A stretch of DNA of 64,000 nucleotides from Nonlabens sp. Ci31. Its GTDB lineage: Bacteria; Bacteroidota; Bacteroidia; Flavobacteriales; Flavobacteriaceae. The stretch covers positions 2,117,001-2,181,000 of the forward strand of contig NZ_CP043633.1 of the NCBI RefSeq assembly GCF_012974865.1. The letters run 5' to 3'. Both the position numbers and the translations under genes were made by a program. Under the pieces are notes generated by a model. It was not told the origin of the DNA, ran no database searches, and saw nothing but the letters and a program-made list of their open reading frames with translations. This document shows positions 43,766 through 55,278 of the stretch, piece after piece; the first letter of the stretch is position 1, and the number at the start of each line of letters is the position of its first letter.

Positions 43766-45194
43766 ATATCTAGCCATTATTATGGTTTTCGCTTTCGCGA
43801 AAGCGGTAACAGCACAAACTACAACCGAGCAAGATGTGGTAGCTATAGATAACAAGAACGTGCAAGAAACACTTGCTGCAATGGACAGTGTAAAGCCCAG
43901 TACAAAAAATAGATTTCTTATTGAAGGGGTTGCAGGGGTCATAGGCGACTACGTTATTTTAGGTTCTGATATCGTAAGTGCCAAAGCACAAGCAAAAAGA
44001 GAAGCAGGAATATCTGATATTTCCAGTTGTGAATTAATGGAAAGTTTACTTTCAGAAAAAATGTACGCACACCACGCTATTCAAGACAGCATAACTATTG
44101 GTGATAGAGAAATAGAAGGTAGAACGGAAGGTCAAATTCAATATTTTAAGAATGCCCTTCAAACCAATGATGATCAAAAGATCGCAGACTTCTATAAAAA
44201 GGACAACATTACTCAGGTGAGAGAAGCTTTGAATCGAGTAAATCGTGATGGGCTATTAGCACAGCGCATGCAAGAACGTATTACCGAGCAGGTTGAAATC
44301 ACTCCAGAGGAGGTTCGCGAGTTTTATAAGTCCATTCCAGTGGAAGATTTACCTCTTTTTAATACAGAGGTAGAAATGGCTCAAATAGTAGTAATACCAG
44401 AGCCGGAGCAGGAAGAAATAAATCTAGTGATTAATAAACTTGCAGGATATAGAGCAGACGTGATGGATAATGGTGCTGATTTTGCAGCAAAAGCAACGCT
44501 CTATTCTGACGATACAGGAACCGAGCGTCAAGGCGGAGTTTTATCTCTTAAGAGGAATGACCCATTTGTAAAAGAATTTAAAGATCAAGCTTTTTCACTT
44601 CAAGAAGGTGAAATCAGCGAGCCTTTTGAAACCATGTTTGGTTGGCATATTCTTTATGTAGAGAAAATACGGGGGCAAATCAGAGATGTGAGACACATTT
44701 TATTAAAACCCTACATTTCTGTGGCACAAGTTGAAAAATCAAAGACAGAGTTAAACGCTATGCGAGATCGCATCATTCTGGATGAGATTAGTTTTGGAGA
44801 TGCTGCAAAAGAAATTAGCGACGAAGAAAAGACAGCTCAAAATGGTGGTAAGATCATCAATCCTAACACAGGAACTGGTAGAATAGAAGTGACTAGATTA
44901 GAATCTGACATGGCGTCTACCTTGCAATTTCTTGAAAAGGGAGACCTTAGTGGTATCATAGAAGAAACAGATCCTCGAATGGGGTCGATGAGTTTTAAAG
45001 TAGTTTATATTATTGATAAAATACCAGATCATAAAGCAGATTATGCAAATGATTATTTAAAAATCAAAGATTTGGCATTGAAGGATAAGCAAGTTAAGGC
45101 TATCAATAAATGGCGCAATGAAAAAATTACCGATACTTACATCAAGATAGGAGCAGAATACAAAGATTGCGATATTCTCAATGCCTGGAATTAA
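43725..45194 (+). CDS. SurA-type periplasmic chaperone/peptidyl-prolyl isomerase
   Basis: A 489-residue SurA homologue. The signal peptide ends AVTAQ; its hydrophobic/cleavage part FAFAKAV is written by palindrome copy 7. The SurA N-domain begins GVAGVIGDYVILGSDI (about 65). Two parvulin domains follow: EMAQIVVIPEP to FGWHILYVEKI, and DVRHILLKPYI to FKVVYIID. Role: delivery of unfolded outer-membrane proteins to the assembly machinery. It overlaps the preceding lipoprotein gene by 41 bases and precedes moxR by 21. An internal ATG at 43782 would remove most of the signal peptide, so 43725 is preferred. Confidence 0.9.
   Translation: MTLLTVINFKSITKYLAIIMVFAFAKAVTAQTTTEQDVVAIDNKNVQETLAAMDSVKPSTKNRFLIEGVAGVIGDYVILGSDIVSAKAQAKREAGISDISSCELMESLLSEKMYAHHAIQDSITIGDREIEGRTEGQIQYFKNALQTNDDQKIADFYKKDNITQVREALNRVNRDGLLAQRMQERITEQVEITPEEVREFYKSIPVEDLPLFNTEVEMAQIVVIPEPEQEEINLVINKLAGYRADVMDNGADFAAKATLYSDDTGTERQGGVLSLKRNDPFVKEFKDQAFSLQEGEISEPFETMFGWHILYVEKIRGQIRDVRHILLKPYISVAQVEKSKTELNAMRDRIILDEISFGDAAKEISDEEKTAQNGGKIINPNTGTGRIEVTRLESDMASTLQFLEKGDLSGIIEETDPRMGSMSFKVVYIIDKIPDHKADYANDYLKIKDLALKDKQVKAINKWRNEKITDTYIKIGAEYKDCDILNAWN
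43790..43805. repeat. Palindrome copy 7, inside the surA signal-peptide codons (encodes AFAKA)
   Basis: CGCTTTCGCGAAAGCG read as Ala-Phe-Ala-Lys-Ala, just before the predicted signal peptidase site. Confidence 0.97.
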
Positions 45195-45215
45195 TTCTCA
45201 TAAACCCATCCCATC

Positions 45216-46169
45216 ATGTCAGATGTAGCTGCGATAGATCACTTGGTCAAAAAACACCAAGAGCTTAAAAAAGAAATTGCCAAAGTAATAATTGGACAGG
45301 ACAATGTAATCAATGAAATATTGATTTCTGTTTTCTCTGGTGGTCACGCGCTTTTAGTAGGCGTTCCTGGGCTGGCAAAAACTTTAATGGTAAACACTAT
45401 ATCGCAAGCATTAGGATTAAATTTTAAACGTATTCAATTTACTCCTGATTTGATGCCTAGTGATATTCTAGGTAGTGAAATTTTAGACGAGAACAGAACT
45501 TTCAAATTCTTAAAAGGACCCGTTTTTTCCAATATCATTCTTGCAGACGAGATCAACCGTACACCACCTAAAACTCAGGCAGCGCTTTTAGAAGCTATGC
45601 AAGAGAAATCGGTAACCGTAGCTGGTCACCATTATAAATTAGATGCGCCGTACTTTGTACTAGCAACTCAAAACCCAATTGAGCAAGAAGGCACCTATCC
45701 TTTGCCAGAGGCACAGTTGGATAGATTTATGTTTTCCATCAATTTACAATACCCGTCTTTTCAAGAAGAGGTAGATGTGGTAAAAGCAACAACTGGAGAT
45801 CATAAGCCAGTGGTAAATGCTTTATTTACAGCACAAGAAATAGTGGGCTTCCAGCAATTGGTAAGACGTATTCCAGTAGCAGATAATGTCATTGAATACG
45901 CCGTTACTTTAGTCGGTAAGACACGCCCTAAAAGCGATGGAGCACCTGAGATTGTAAAAGAATATTTGGATTGGGGTGCAGGACCTCGAGCTTCCCAGAA
46001 TCTTATTTTAGCAGCAAAAACGCACGCAGCCGTTAACGGTAAATACAGTCCAGATATTGAGGACGTAAAAGCTGTTGCTACGGGGATTCTAAGGCACAGA
46101 ATTATCAAAAATTACAAAGCAGAGGCCGAAGGGCATACGGAAGAAAGTATCATCGATCAATTGTTGTAG
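45216..46169 (+). CDS. MoxR-family AAA+ ATPase
   Basis: A 317-residue AAA+ ATPase of the MoxR family. Walker A is GVPGLAKT and Walker B is ILADEINRTPPKTQAALLEAM. The sensor stretch is FVLATQNPIEQEGTYPLPEAQLDRF, and the C-terminal lid contains WGAGPRASQNLILAAK. MoxR ATPases act as metallochaperone-like or complex-assembly factors, usually with a VWA/DUF58 partner; none lies next to it here. It follows surA by 21 bases, suggesting co-expression with envelope-folding factors. No signal peptide; cytoplasmic. Confidence 0.93.
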   Translation: MSDVAAIDHLVKKHQELKKEIAKVIIGQDNVINEILISVFSGGHALLVGVPGLAKTLMVNTISQALGLNFKRIQFTPDLMPSDILGSEILDENRTFKFLKGPVFSNIILADEINRTPPKTQAALLEAMQEKSVTVAGHHYKLDAPYFVLATQNPIEQEGTYPLPEAQLDRFMFSINLQYPSFQEEVDVVKATTGDHKPVVNALFTAQEIVGFQQLVRRIPVADNVIEYAVTLVGKTRPKSDGAPEIVKEYLDWGAGPRASQNLILAAKTHAAVNGKYSPDIEDVKAVATGILRHRIIKNYKAEAEGHTEESIIDQLL

Positions 46170-46267
46170 GAAAGAGTCCTTTTTTTATACATCCCTATCA
46201 ATAATGTCTTCCAAAAGAATCTGGAACGGTCTCTTTACTTTGAATCAATCATTTTTGATCCAGACTA

Positions 46268-46500
46268 TATGGAAGGATAAAAGGTTCTTAGGTTAGCGCT
46301 TGTTAAACGGAATTGTCATGCTGGAAAATTGGCTTGCGATATTTCCAAAAAAGGGGAAGAAGACATAATGCAAATTTGTTACCCGTTTAGTAAATGTTCT
46401 CGGTAATAATAGAACCACCATTCCATCATGGATTCCAAACAAATCTGGAATGAATCAGGATTTTTTTAATTAAGGAGAAGGCATAAAGAGATTCCACATA
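46268..46500. repeat. Degenerate repeat unit A
   Basis: Matches unit B at an offset of about 297 bases, with blocks GGAAGGA.AAA, GGTTAGCGCTTGTT (46291) and CCATCATGGAT (46423). Ends are approximate. Confidence 0.6.
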
Positions 46501-46564
46501 AATTTGGAGCAAACTTTTTTCTTATCCAAAAGCATGTTAAACCCAAATTTTATAGGACTTGTTT

Positions 46565-46800
46565 TCTGGAAGGACAAAGGCTTGTAGGTTAGCGCTTGTT
46601 GAATAGATTTGTCATGCTGGATAATTTGCGGTTTGGATTTTTAATATGGTAAAAGATGTGTAACGCAAATTTGTCCAGCATCCAGATCGTGTTCTCCGTT
46701 TGAATTGAAGTCTCGATCCATCATGGATCCAGGATAAATCTGGAACTGTCTCCTCATCCTGAATACAACATCTCGATCCATATTTTTTGTAATGACAAGA
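46565..46800. repeat. Degenerate repeat unit B
   Basis: Second unit (GGTTAGCGCTTGTT at 46587, CCATCATGGAT at 46720). It contains a clear inverted repeat, listed separately. Ends are approximate. Confidence 0.6.
46615..46680. repeat. Inverted repeat / hairpin element
   Basis: TGCTGGATAATTTGCG (46615-46630) pairs with CGCAAATTTGTCCAGCA (46664-46680) around a 33-base loop, with one bulge or mismatch. A weaker version exists in unit A. This resembles a REP- or MITE-type element without coding capacity. Confidence 0.7.
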
Positions 46801-46860
46801 TTTCAAAAAGCTTGTTTAGATAAAATACACCGTAAATACCACCATAGAAATTAACAATCA

Positions 46861-46876
46861 CGCTTTCGCGAAAGCG
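46861..46876. repeat. Palindrome copy 8: CGCTTTCGCGAAAGCG
   Basis: Perfect 16-bp palindrome in the gap before the aconitase gene. Confidence 0.97.
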
Positions 46877-47079
46877 GAAACACTACTATCGTTATCGTTA
46901 TTTATAGAACTGATAATTTAAAGATATCAAAATTATCAATTTGATAATTTAAGAACCTTTGATGGCTTGTTATTTTGAGAATGTCTAAAAAACAGCGGTA
47001 ACGCAGTGAGACTTTCATTTCACGAAGCATTTTTGTAACTTCGCAATCCTTAAAAAACTGATAAATTAAATTTTGATAT

Positions 47080-49347
47080 ATGGCTTTTGATATAGATATG
47101 ATTAAAAAGGTATATGCTGAGATGCCAGCTCGCGTGGATAAAGCACGTAAGCTTACTGGTAAATCGCTGACACTTTCTGAGAAAATTTTGTATTCTCACC
47201 TTTGGGATGGCATCCCTGGTAAACCGTTTACTAGAGGTAAAGATTATGTTGATTTTGCTCCAGATCGTATCGCATGTCAAGATGCTACGGCTCAAATGGC
47301 TTTGCTACAATTTATGCAAGCTGGAAAAGATAAAGTAGCTGTACCTACAACTGTGCATTGTGACCACTTGATTCAAGCTAAAAACGGAGCGTCTATGGAC
47401 CTTCAAAGCGCATTGAATACTTCTAATGAGGTGTTTAACTTTTTAGAATCAGTATCTGATAAATATGGAATTGGTTTTTGGAAACCTGGAGCGGGTATTA
47501 TACACCAAGTAGTTCTTGAAAACTATGCATTCCCAGGAGGAATGATGATAGGAACAGATTCTCACACCGTAAACGCCGGTGGACTAGGAATGGTTGCCAT
47601 AGGTGTAGGTGGAGCAGATGCTGTTGATGTAATGGCAGGAATGGCTTGGGAATTAAAATTCCCTAAATTGATAGGTGTGAAATTAACTGGTAAATTATCT
47701 GGATGGACGGCACCTAAAGATGTGATACTTAAAGTGGCTGAAATTCTTACCGTTAAAGGAGGAACTGGAGCTATTGTTGAATACTTTGGCGATGGAGCAT
47801 TGAACCTTTCCTGTACAGGAAAAGGAACTATTTGTAACATGGGAGCTGAAATAGGAGCAACGACTTCTACTTTTGGTTATGACGATTCTATGGATCGCTA
47901 CCTGCGTGCTACAGAAAGAGCCGACATTGCAGATGCTGCAAATGAAGTAAGAGAACACCTTACAGGAGATGCTGAGGTGTACGCCCATCCAGAGCAGTAT
48001 TTTGATCAAGTAATTGAGATCAATCTAGATACTCTAATGCCACAAATTAACGGACCTTTTACTCCAGACCTTGCGACAGAATTAGGTGCCATGAATGAAA
48101 AGGCGACTAAAAATGGTTGGCCACTTAAAGTGGAATGGGGACTTATAGGTTCTTGTACCAACTCTTCTTATGAAGATTTATCACGTGCGAGTTCTATCGC
48201 TCAGCAAGCCATTGATAAAAAGTTGAAAACTAAAGCAGAATTTGGTATCAACCCAGGTTCTGAAAAAGTGCGTTACACCACAGAGCGTGACGGTATCTTA
48301 GGCATATTTGAAAAATTAGATGCTAAAATCTTCACCAATGCTTGTGGACCGTGTATAGGTCAGTGGGCGCGTTATAGCGATCCTAAAAATGCTCCTAAAA
48401 ACTCCATCATTCACTCGTTTAATAGAAACTTTGCAAAACGTGCCGATGGTAACCCTAACACTCACGCTTTTGTAGCCTCTCCAGAAATGGTAGCTGCAAT
48501 AGCAATTGCAGGAAGATTGGACTTTAATCCTATCACTGATAAATTGATCAATGAAGACGGTGAAGAAGTAATGCTAGATGAGCCTACAGGATGGGAATTG
48601 CCTCCTAAAGGTTTTGAAGTAAAAGATGACGGTTACCTTGCGCCACAAGAAGATGGAAGTGGAGTGGTGATTAAGGTTGATGAAGATTCAGAACGCATTC
48701 AATTATTAGAACCATTTACACCTATAGGTACTGATGTTACTCAAGCAAAATTGTTGATCAAAGCTTTTGGTAAATGTACGACAGACCATATTTCTATGGC
48801 AGGACCTTGGTTGCGTTATAGGGGTCATTTGGATAATATTTCTAACAACTGTTTGATTGGTGCGGTTAATGCTTATAACAAGCAAACCAACTTTGTGAAA
48901 AGTCAGTTGGATGGTGAATACGGTGCCGTTCCAGCAACAGCAAGAGCTTATAAAGAAGCTGGAATTCCTACGGTTGTAGTAGGAGATCATAACTATGGTG
49001 AAGGCTCTTCCCGTGAGCATGCTGCTATGGAGCCACGTTTCTTAGGTGTTGTTGCAGTACTAGTTAAATCATTTGCACGTATCCATGAAACTAATTTGAA
49101 GAAACAAGGAATGTTAGGTCTTACTTTTGCAAACGAGGCAGATTATGACTTGATACAAGAAGATGATACCTTTAACTTTGTAGATTTAGCTTCTTTCTCT
49201 CCTGATATGCCACTTACTATCGAGGTTACCCATGCAGACGGTTCTATGGACACGATTAAGGCAAACCATACCTATAATGCTGCTCAAATTGGGTGGTTCC
49301 ACAAAGGAAGTGCCTTGAATAAAATTAAAGAAGAAAACGCCGCTTAA
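47080..49347 (+). CDS. Aconitate hydratase (mitochondrial-type aconitase)
   Basis: A 755-residue TCA-cycle enzyme converting citrate to isocitrate through cis-aconitate. The three [4Fe-4S] cysteines are visible, one in [13 protein letters not shown] and two in [11 protein letters not shown]. The substrate-binding region [14 protein letters not shown] and the swivel-domain motif [19 protein letters not shown] are intact. Length and motifs fit the ACO2-like aconitase of Bacteroidota rather than AcnA or AcnB of E. coli. Monocistronic: repeat DNA upstream, a terminator downstream. Confidence 0.96.
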   Translation: MAFDIDMIKKVYAEMPARVDKARKLTGKSLTLSEKILYSHLWDGIPGKPFTRGKDYVDFAPDRIACQDATAQMALLQFMQAGKDKVAVPTTVHCDHLIQAKNGASMDLQSALNTSNEVFNFLESVSDKYGIGFWKPGAGIIHQVVLENYAFPGGMMIGTDSHTVNAGGLGMVAIGVGGADAVDVMAGMAWELKFPKLIGVKLTGKLSGWTAPKDVILKVAEILTVKGGTGAIVEYFGDGALNLSCTGKGTICNMGAEIGATTSTFGYDDSMDRYLRATERADIADAANEVREHLTGDAEVYAHPEQYFDQVIEINLDTLMPQINGPFTPDLATELGAMNEKATKNGWPLKVEWGLIGSCTNSSYEDLSRASSIAQQAIDKKLKTKAEFGINPGSEKVRYTTERDGILGIFEKLDAKIFTNACGPCIGQWARYSDPKNAPKNSIIHSFNRNFAKRADGNPNTHAFVASPEMVAAIAIAGRLDFNPITDKLINEDGEEVMLDEPTGWELPPKGFEVKDDGYLAPQEDGSGVVIKVDEDSERIQLLEPFTPIGTDVTQAKLLIKAFGKCTTDHISMAGPWLRYRGHLDNISNNCLIGAVNAYNKQTNFVKSQLDGEYGAVPATARAYKEAGIPTVVVGDHNYGEGSSREHAAMEPRFLGVVAVLVKSFARIHETNLKKQGMLGLTFANEADYDLIQEDDTFNFVDLASFSPDMPLTIEVTHADGSMDTIKANHTYNAAQIGWFHKGSALNKIKEENAA

Positions 49348-49377
49348 TAAAGCGTTTTCAATGAGTTCCCTATACTT

Positions 49378-49410
49378 AAAAAGCCTCTTGATTTTCAAGA
49401 GGCTTTTTTT
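49378..49410 (+). terminator. Terminator after aconitase
   Basis: AAGCCTCTTGA / TCAAGAGGCTT with a three-base loop and flanking A- and T-runs, so it may serve both strands. A degraded palindrome-like sequence (GCTTTCGCAAAAACG) lies just after, at 49426-49440. Confidence 0.92.
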
Positions 49411-49460
49411 ATGGGAGGAAGTTTTGCTTTCGCAAAAACGAGGAATATACAAGCGTTTTT

Positions 49461-49670
49461 TTAAGATTTCAGTTTATGATCACTTCCTCTATGTTTTTTG
49501 TAAAACGATATTCCAAATAGAGCTAATTGAACGAGAGCTATTAAAAACAGCAGTTCATAAGTTGATTTTTCTCCTCCACTAAGAAGAAAGTAAATAGCTA
49601 GAAACAAAAAGGTATTTGAAAGGACTAAATATTTAAAAGGAGATCGTAAAAAAGTAAAGATATTGTCCAT
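49461..49670 (-). CDS. Small hypothetical membrane protein
   Basis: A 69-residue protein with two predicted TM helices (about residues 13-32 and 40-57) and a basic, histidine-containing C-terminus (KKHRGSDHKLKS). No family recognised. The frame opens at 49688, but a TATATTTG -7 element on the minus strand (49691-49698) would put the transcription start too close to that Met, so the ATG at 49670 (MDNIF) is preferred. Convergent with aconitase. Confidence 0.55.
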   Translation of the reverse strand: MDNIFTFLRSPFKYLVLSNTFLFLAIYFLLSGGEKSTYELLFLIALVQLALFGISFYKKHRGSDHKLKS

Positions 49671-49690
49671 GTTATAGTTTTTGCACATTT

Positions 49691-49698
49691 CAAATATA
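49691..49698 (-). promoter_or_regulatory. Candidate -7 element (TATATTTG, minus strand)
   Basis: Exact TAnnTTTG match about 21 bases before the ATG at 49670 of the small membrane protein. No matching -33 TTG seen. Confidence 0.4.
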
Positions 49699-49796
49699 GG
49701 ATTTTGAGCAACTATTTCTTAAAATATGTAGTGATAATTTGGAGCTGAAATTATTATACTTTCAAAAGTCTTTAGGTATCAATAATTCGGTTAGCC

Positions 49797-50357
49797 TTAT
49801 TTGTGGTTTTTAATAAACTCTGTAGGATTTAAATAACCATCCGTATCACTAGAATAACCGCCGCCTATAGGTAGTTCTATATCATCTCTTATCTCTAGAT
49901 GAAGATGAGCGAGGTAAGCACCGTTTGCAGTTCCTATAGTTGCTATTTGATCGCCTTTTTTTACGAGCTCATTTTTAGAAACCAGCAGGGTATCACAATG
50001 CGCATATAGAGATTCTACATAAGTGCCATCGGGCAGTTCATGCATCACTCTTATTACATTGCCCCAACCGCCGCCTATATCTTTAGCAAAAGTAACCTTA
50101 CCGTCTCCTATGGAATAAATAGGATCTCCTAGATCAGAATTGCCACCTGTCACCGCATTCCAATCATCACCTAAATGATTGTTTTTCTCAAATCCCTGAG
50201 CATTGTAATAGCCTTTTGCATCTGGTTTTCCAATCGGGAAATCAAAGTGAAAGGCGATAGGACTTTTAATTAGTTGCCTTTCTGAAGGAGCTATGTCACT
50301 GCGGCTATTTTTACATGAAAAAAGTAAGAGACTTATTAGTAAAAAGGTATATTTCAT
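49797..50357 (-). CDS. M23-family metallopeptidase lipoprotein (LytM-type)
   Basis: A 186-residue lipoprotein (LLFSCKNS, Cys about 15) with one peptidase M23 domain. Zinc ligands are visible as HLGDDW (H and D) and HLHLE (second H of HxH). IYSIGDGKVTFAKDIGGGWGNVI is the usual core of the fold. It probably cuts peptidoglycan cross-bridges, or regulates an amidase, in the periplasm. All ligands are present, so it may be active. Divergent from the crtA-type gene. Confidence 0.9.
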   Translation of the reverse strand: MKYTFLLISLLLFSCKNSRSDIAPSERQLIKSPIAFHFDFPIGKPDAKGYYNAQGFEKNNHLGDDWNAVTGGNSDLGDPIYSIGDGKVTFAKDIGGGWGNVIRVMHELPDGTYVESLYAHCDTLLVSKNELVKKGDQIATIGTANGAYLAHLHLEIRDDIELPIGGGYSSDTDGYLNPTEFIKNHK

Positions 50358-50430
50358 AAAGAAATGGAAAGGTTCTGTTTTACAACACTAATTTAACCAT
50401 TTTAATTGTAGTGCGATCTATCTTTGTTTT

Positions 50431-51147
50431 ATGTCTCAACAAATTACAACACTAACATTTTTTAAATATCCTAGTTTTAAAGAAAAGCTATGGGCTTTTG
50501 GAATGATGCAATTTGCAAATGGCCCTATGAAGAAAATCAAGGGTTTGCAATTTTATAAATTGCTGGGTTCTGGCAAAAAGAATTTTGATCCACTACCGGA
50601 CTGGAGTGTTTATGGTTTGTTGCAAGTTTGGGATAATGAAGCAAGTGCAAAGGGCTTTTTTGCAGAGGCTCAGCTCTACAAACGTTATGAACATCGCAGT
50701 GAACAACAGCTTACTTTTTACATGAAAAGTATCAAAGCTCATGGGCAGTGGTCCAAGCAAAATCCCTTTGAGACTAGTGATTCCTTAGATGAGAATAATG
50801 AGATGATTGCTGTAATTACTAGGGCAACGATTAAGTTACATATGCTTAAGAAATTCTGGGATTATGTTCCTATTTCTCAAAAGGACCTCGTGGACAATCC
50901 CAGTTTATTGTTTACAGCCGGAGTAGGAGAGCGACCGGTAACTCAGATGGCTACTTTTAGCCTTTGGAATGATGCAAGAGCATTGAAAAAATATGCTTAC
51001 CGAAGTCAGAATCATCGACATGCGGTACAACAAACACAGGCTTTACAGTGGTATAAAGAAGAGATGTTTACCAGATTTCAACCTTTTAAAATTACAGGTG
51101 AATGGAGTGGGTTTGAAATCCCACCATCTTTAATAAGTAACGAATAA
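50431..51147 (+). CDS. CrtA-related carotenoid oxygenase, probable carotenoid 2-hydroxylase
   Basis: A 238-residue protein of the spheroidene monooxygenase (CrtA) family. LWAFGMMQFANGPMKKI, GLQFYKLLGSGKKNFDPLPDW and YGLLQVW line up with what I remember of the CrtA N-terminal half. In myxol-producing flavobacteria a CrtA relative acts as a carotenoid 2-hydroxylase, which fits here because every other myxol gene lies in the convergent operon. 2-ketolation is the alternative. No signal peptide. A TATCTTTG element at 50419-50426 lies only four bases before the ATG, hinting at a very short leader. The Kir-type channel gene starts five bases after its stop. Confidence 0.8.
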   Translation: MSQQITTLTFFKYPSFKEKLWAFGMMQFANGPMKKIKGLQFYKLLGSGKKNFDPLPDWSVYGLLQVWDNEASAKGFFAEAQLYKRYEHRSEQQLTFYMKSIKAHGQWSKQNPFETSDSLDENNEMIAVITRATIKLHMLKKFWDYVPISQKDLVDNPSLLFTAGVGERPVTQMATFSLWNDARALKKYAYRSQNHRHAVQQTQALQWYKEEMFTRFQPFKITGEWSGFEIPPSLISNE

Positions 51148-51152
51148 TAGCT

Positions 51153-52076
51153 TTGGAAGAAAAAAAATTCAATGATTTTGGGCTAGGTGAGAAGTCAGAA
51201 TCGAATGGGTACAGAGCCGTAAATAAGGACGGTTCCTTCAATATACTTAAAACCAACATTCCCTTTTTTGAAAAACTTAATTTCTTTCATAATCTGGTAA
51301 CCATGTCATGGCTTAATTTCTTTGGATATATATTGCTGGGCTATTTTGTAATTAACTTTTCATTTGCTGCTATTTACATGAGTATAGGAGTTGATCACCT
51401 GACAGGAACCTCTGGTACAACAGGTATAGATCAATTTTCAGAAGCTTTTTTCTTTAGTGCCCAGACCATTACCACTTTAGGTTACGGTCGCGTTGCACCA
51501 TTGGGACTTGCTACAAACATTGTGGCAGCCATAGAGTCTATGTTAGGCTTATTGTCCTTTGCACTCGCTACTGGTTTGCTTTACGGTAGGTTTTCAAAAT
51601 CACCCACCAAAATAAAATACAGTGATATAGGAGTTATTGCTCCCTATCAAAATATTAATGGTTTTATGATACGGGTGGTGAATCCACAGAATAACGAATT
51701 GCTAGAGGTAAATGCAGATTTAAGCGTCTCCTTTAGAAAGGAAGGATCTCAGCATAGAGAGTTCCACAATTTAAAACTGGAAAGGAATATGGTCTTTTTC
51801 TTTCCATCAGTCTGGACGATTGTGCATCCTATCGATGAGAAGAGTCCGCTTTATAAAATGACAGAAAAGGAATTTGAAAAAAGAAAGGTGGAGTTTATAG
51901 TGATGCTCAAAGCATTTGATGCATCTTCTTCTCAAACCTTGTATTCCAGATCTTCTTATAAGGCAGATGAAATAATTTGGGGTGCAAAATTCACTTACCT
52001 AGGACAACATAAGAATGGGAAATTACATATAGACGTCAGTGGCTTGAATTCCTATGACCAAAGTGGTTTACAGTAA
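51153..52076 (+). CDS. Inward-rectifier-type potassium channel (KirBac-like)
   Basis: A 307-residue membrane protein with two TM helices (about 50-75 and 125-145), a pore helix and the K+ filter TTLGYGR, then the cytoplasmic immunoglobulin-like Kir C-terminal domain (IGVIAPYQNINGFMIRVVN, FFFPSVWTIVHPIDEKSPLY). The start is TTG at 51153, with a hydrophilic N-terminus containing an FNDFGLG slide-helix-like region. Expected function: K+ conduction across the inner membrane. It is in the same unit as the crtA-type gene and converges on crtY, six bases apart; a functional link to carotenoids is not evident. Confidence 0.92.
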   Translation: MEEKKFNDFGLGEKSESNGYRAVNKDGSFNILKTNIPFFEKLNFFHNLVTMSWLNFFGYILLGYFVINFSFAAIYMSIGVDHLTGTSGTTGIDQFSEAFFFSAQTITTLGYGRVAPLGLATNIVAAIESMLGLLSFALATGLLYGRFSKSPTKIKYSDIGVIAPYQNINGFMIRVVNPQNNELLEVNADLSVSFRKEGSQHREFHNLKLERNMVFFFPSVWTIVHPIDEKSPLYKMTEKEFEKRKVEFIVMLKAFDASSSQTLYSRSSYKADEIIWGAKFTYLGQHKNGKLHIDVSGLNSYDQSGLQ

Positions 52077-52082
52077 AAAGTT

Positions 52083-53194
52083 CTAGAACAGTCTTTTAAA
52101 AAACGCACTCAAAAATGGTTTTGACGTCATAGGCAGCATGATGCTCAATTCTTGTCCAAAACTTGTTTCTTCATCCAGAAAACTAAATATTGTTTGTATT
52201 TTATTCTTCTTATACAGGGTGTGAAACACTCGAGCGCCACGGTCATTATCACCATGCAATACATCTAACATGATCTCATCATAAAAGCGAAATTTCTTAG
52301 ATATCATTCCGTGATTTAAATCTCGATCTGTTAAGATATTATCGACTAATTGTGTCGTTTTTTTCTCACTCATTTTAAAACTATAACCAGTAGAAGGTTT
52401 TACCCAGCCTCCTGCGGTTCCTATTTTAAAAATATTTTTACGGTGGTGTTGTTCAAACTTATAGGTGCTCATAGGGATGATACCTTGCTCGGTTTTCTCT
52501 ATACTGTAATTCTCGATTTTTAAAAAATCGCTGATGTATTCTTTTAGAAACCTGTCATAGGTTTCATCGCTCACCACATCTTTAGAGAAGTAGGTAAACT
52601 CTACCAAGGCTTCTGTTTTTGAATAGGGTAAAACATAAGTAAAACTCGTGGTTCCAGGATCTCTTAAACGGTAATCCATCATCACAAATTCTTCTGGATC
52701 AAAAATGGGTTGTTCTGTTTTTATCACCCAGCCTTTAAAATGTTGTTGCAAGGTGATCGCCTGTGTGTCTGTAAAAAATGCTTTGTCGATACGACTGTCC
52801 AATACTAGGTTTGCCGTAATTGTCGTGTGATCGCATTCTATTTTTTGCACCTCATATCCCGACACCTTATGTACTTTCTCTTTTACCAGATGAAAGTTAG
52901 GGTGTTGTTGTAATTCTGCTTTCGCGAAAGCGATAAAATCACGGCTCTCGATAGTCTTATAAACATATCCATCAAGATCCAGATGTATAAAATCATCAGG
53001 CATAATAAAGCTGCCTTTATCCCAGCTGTGAGAGATTAAATGATCCCAGCGACCTTCTCCTTGCTCCCAATAAGACCAGGTTTTTTCCAGAGAATTTGAA
53101 TTAAAATCATCAATGACGACAATTCTAAGATCGGTTTTACGACGCAATAATTCCTGCACCACATGACTGCCAGCGCAGCCCATACCTATAATCG

Positions 53195-53216
<22 letters not shown>
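52083..53216 (-). CDS. crtY: Lycopene beta-cyclase
   Basis: A 377-residue FAD/NAD(P)-binding cyclase that closes a beta-ionone ring on lycopene or a monocyclic precursor. The dinucleotide-binding N-terminus is FDIAIIGMGCAGSHVV. TWSYWEQGEGRWD and IPMSTYKFEQ, then TAGGWVKPSTGYSFKMS, are typical of the CrtY/CrtL type. Last gene of the carotenoid operon; it overlaps cruF by 22 bases. Palindrome copy 9 lies in the frame and encodes IAFAKAE around residue 97. In a myxol/saproxanthin pathway it cyclises only one end. Confidence 0.92.
52918..52931. repeat. Palindrome copy 9, inside crtY (encodes AFAKA)
   Basis: GCTTTCGCGAAAGC, a 14-bp perfect core, read on the minus strand as Ala-Phe-Ala-Lys-Ala. 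Confidence 0.95.

Positions 53217-55278
<2,062 letters not shown>

Larger units (their letters stand above)
46170..47079. other. 910-base non-coding gap with degenerate repeats
   Basis: No credible gene. Two related blocks about 297 bases apart (near 46268-46500 and 46565-46800) share GGTTAGCGCTTGTT, GTCATGCTGGA, CCATCATGGAT and AAATCTGGAA. A palindrome copy follows at 46861, and AT-rich sequence leads to aconitase. Possibly eroded mobile or REP-like DNA. Confidence 0.6.

Noticed and set aside
46612..46806. Minus-strand 64-residue frame in the aconitase-upstream gap
   Set aside because: It lies wholly in degenerate repeat DNA, has odd composition and no promoter or neighbour support.
46170..47079. 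Riboswitch or other structured regulatory RNA before aconitase
   Set aside because: Structure seen is explained by repeated inverted-repeat units, and no known aptamer core was recognised.
49426..49440. Twelfth palindrome copy (GCTTTCGCAAAAACG)
   Set aside because: Only the left arm is intact; counted as a degraded remnant at most.
49361..49582. 73-residue plus-strand frame after aconitase
   Set aside because: It covers the terminator and is antisense to the better supported small membrane protein.
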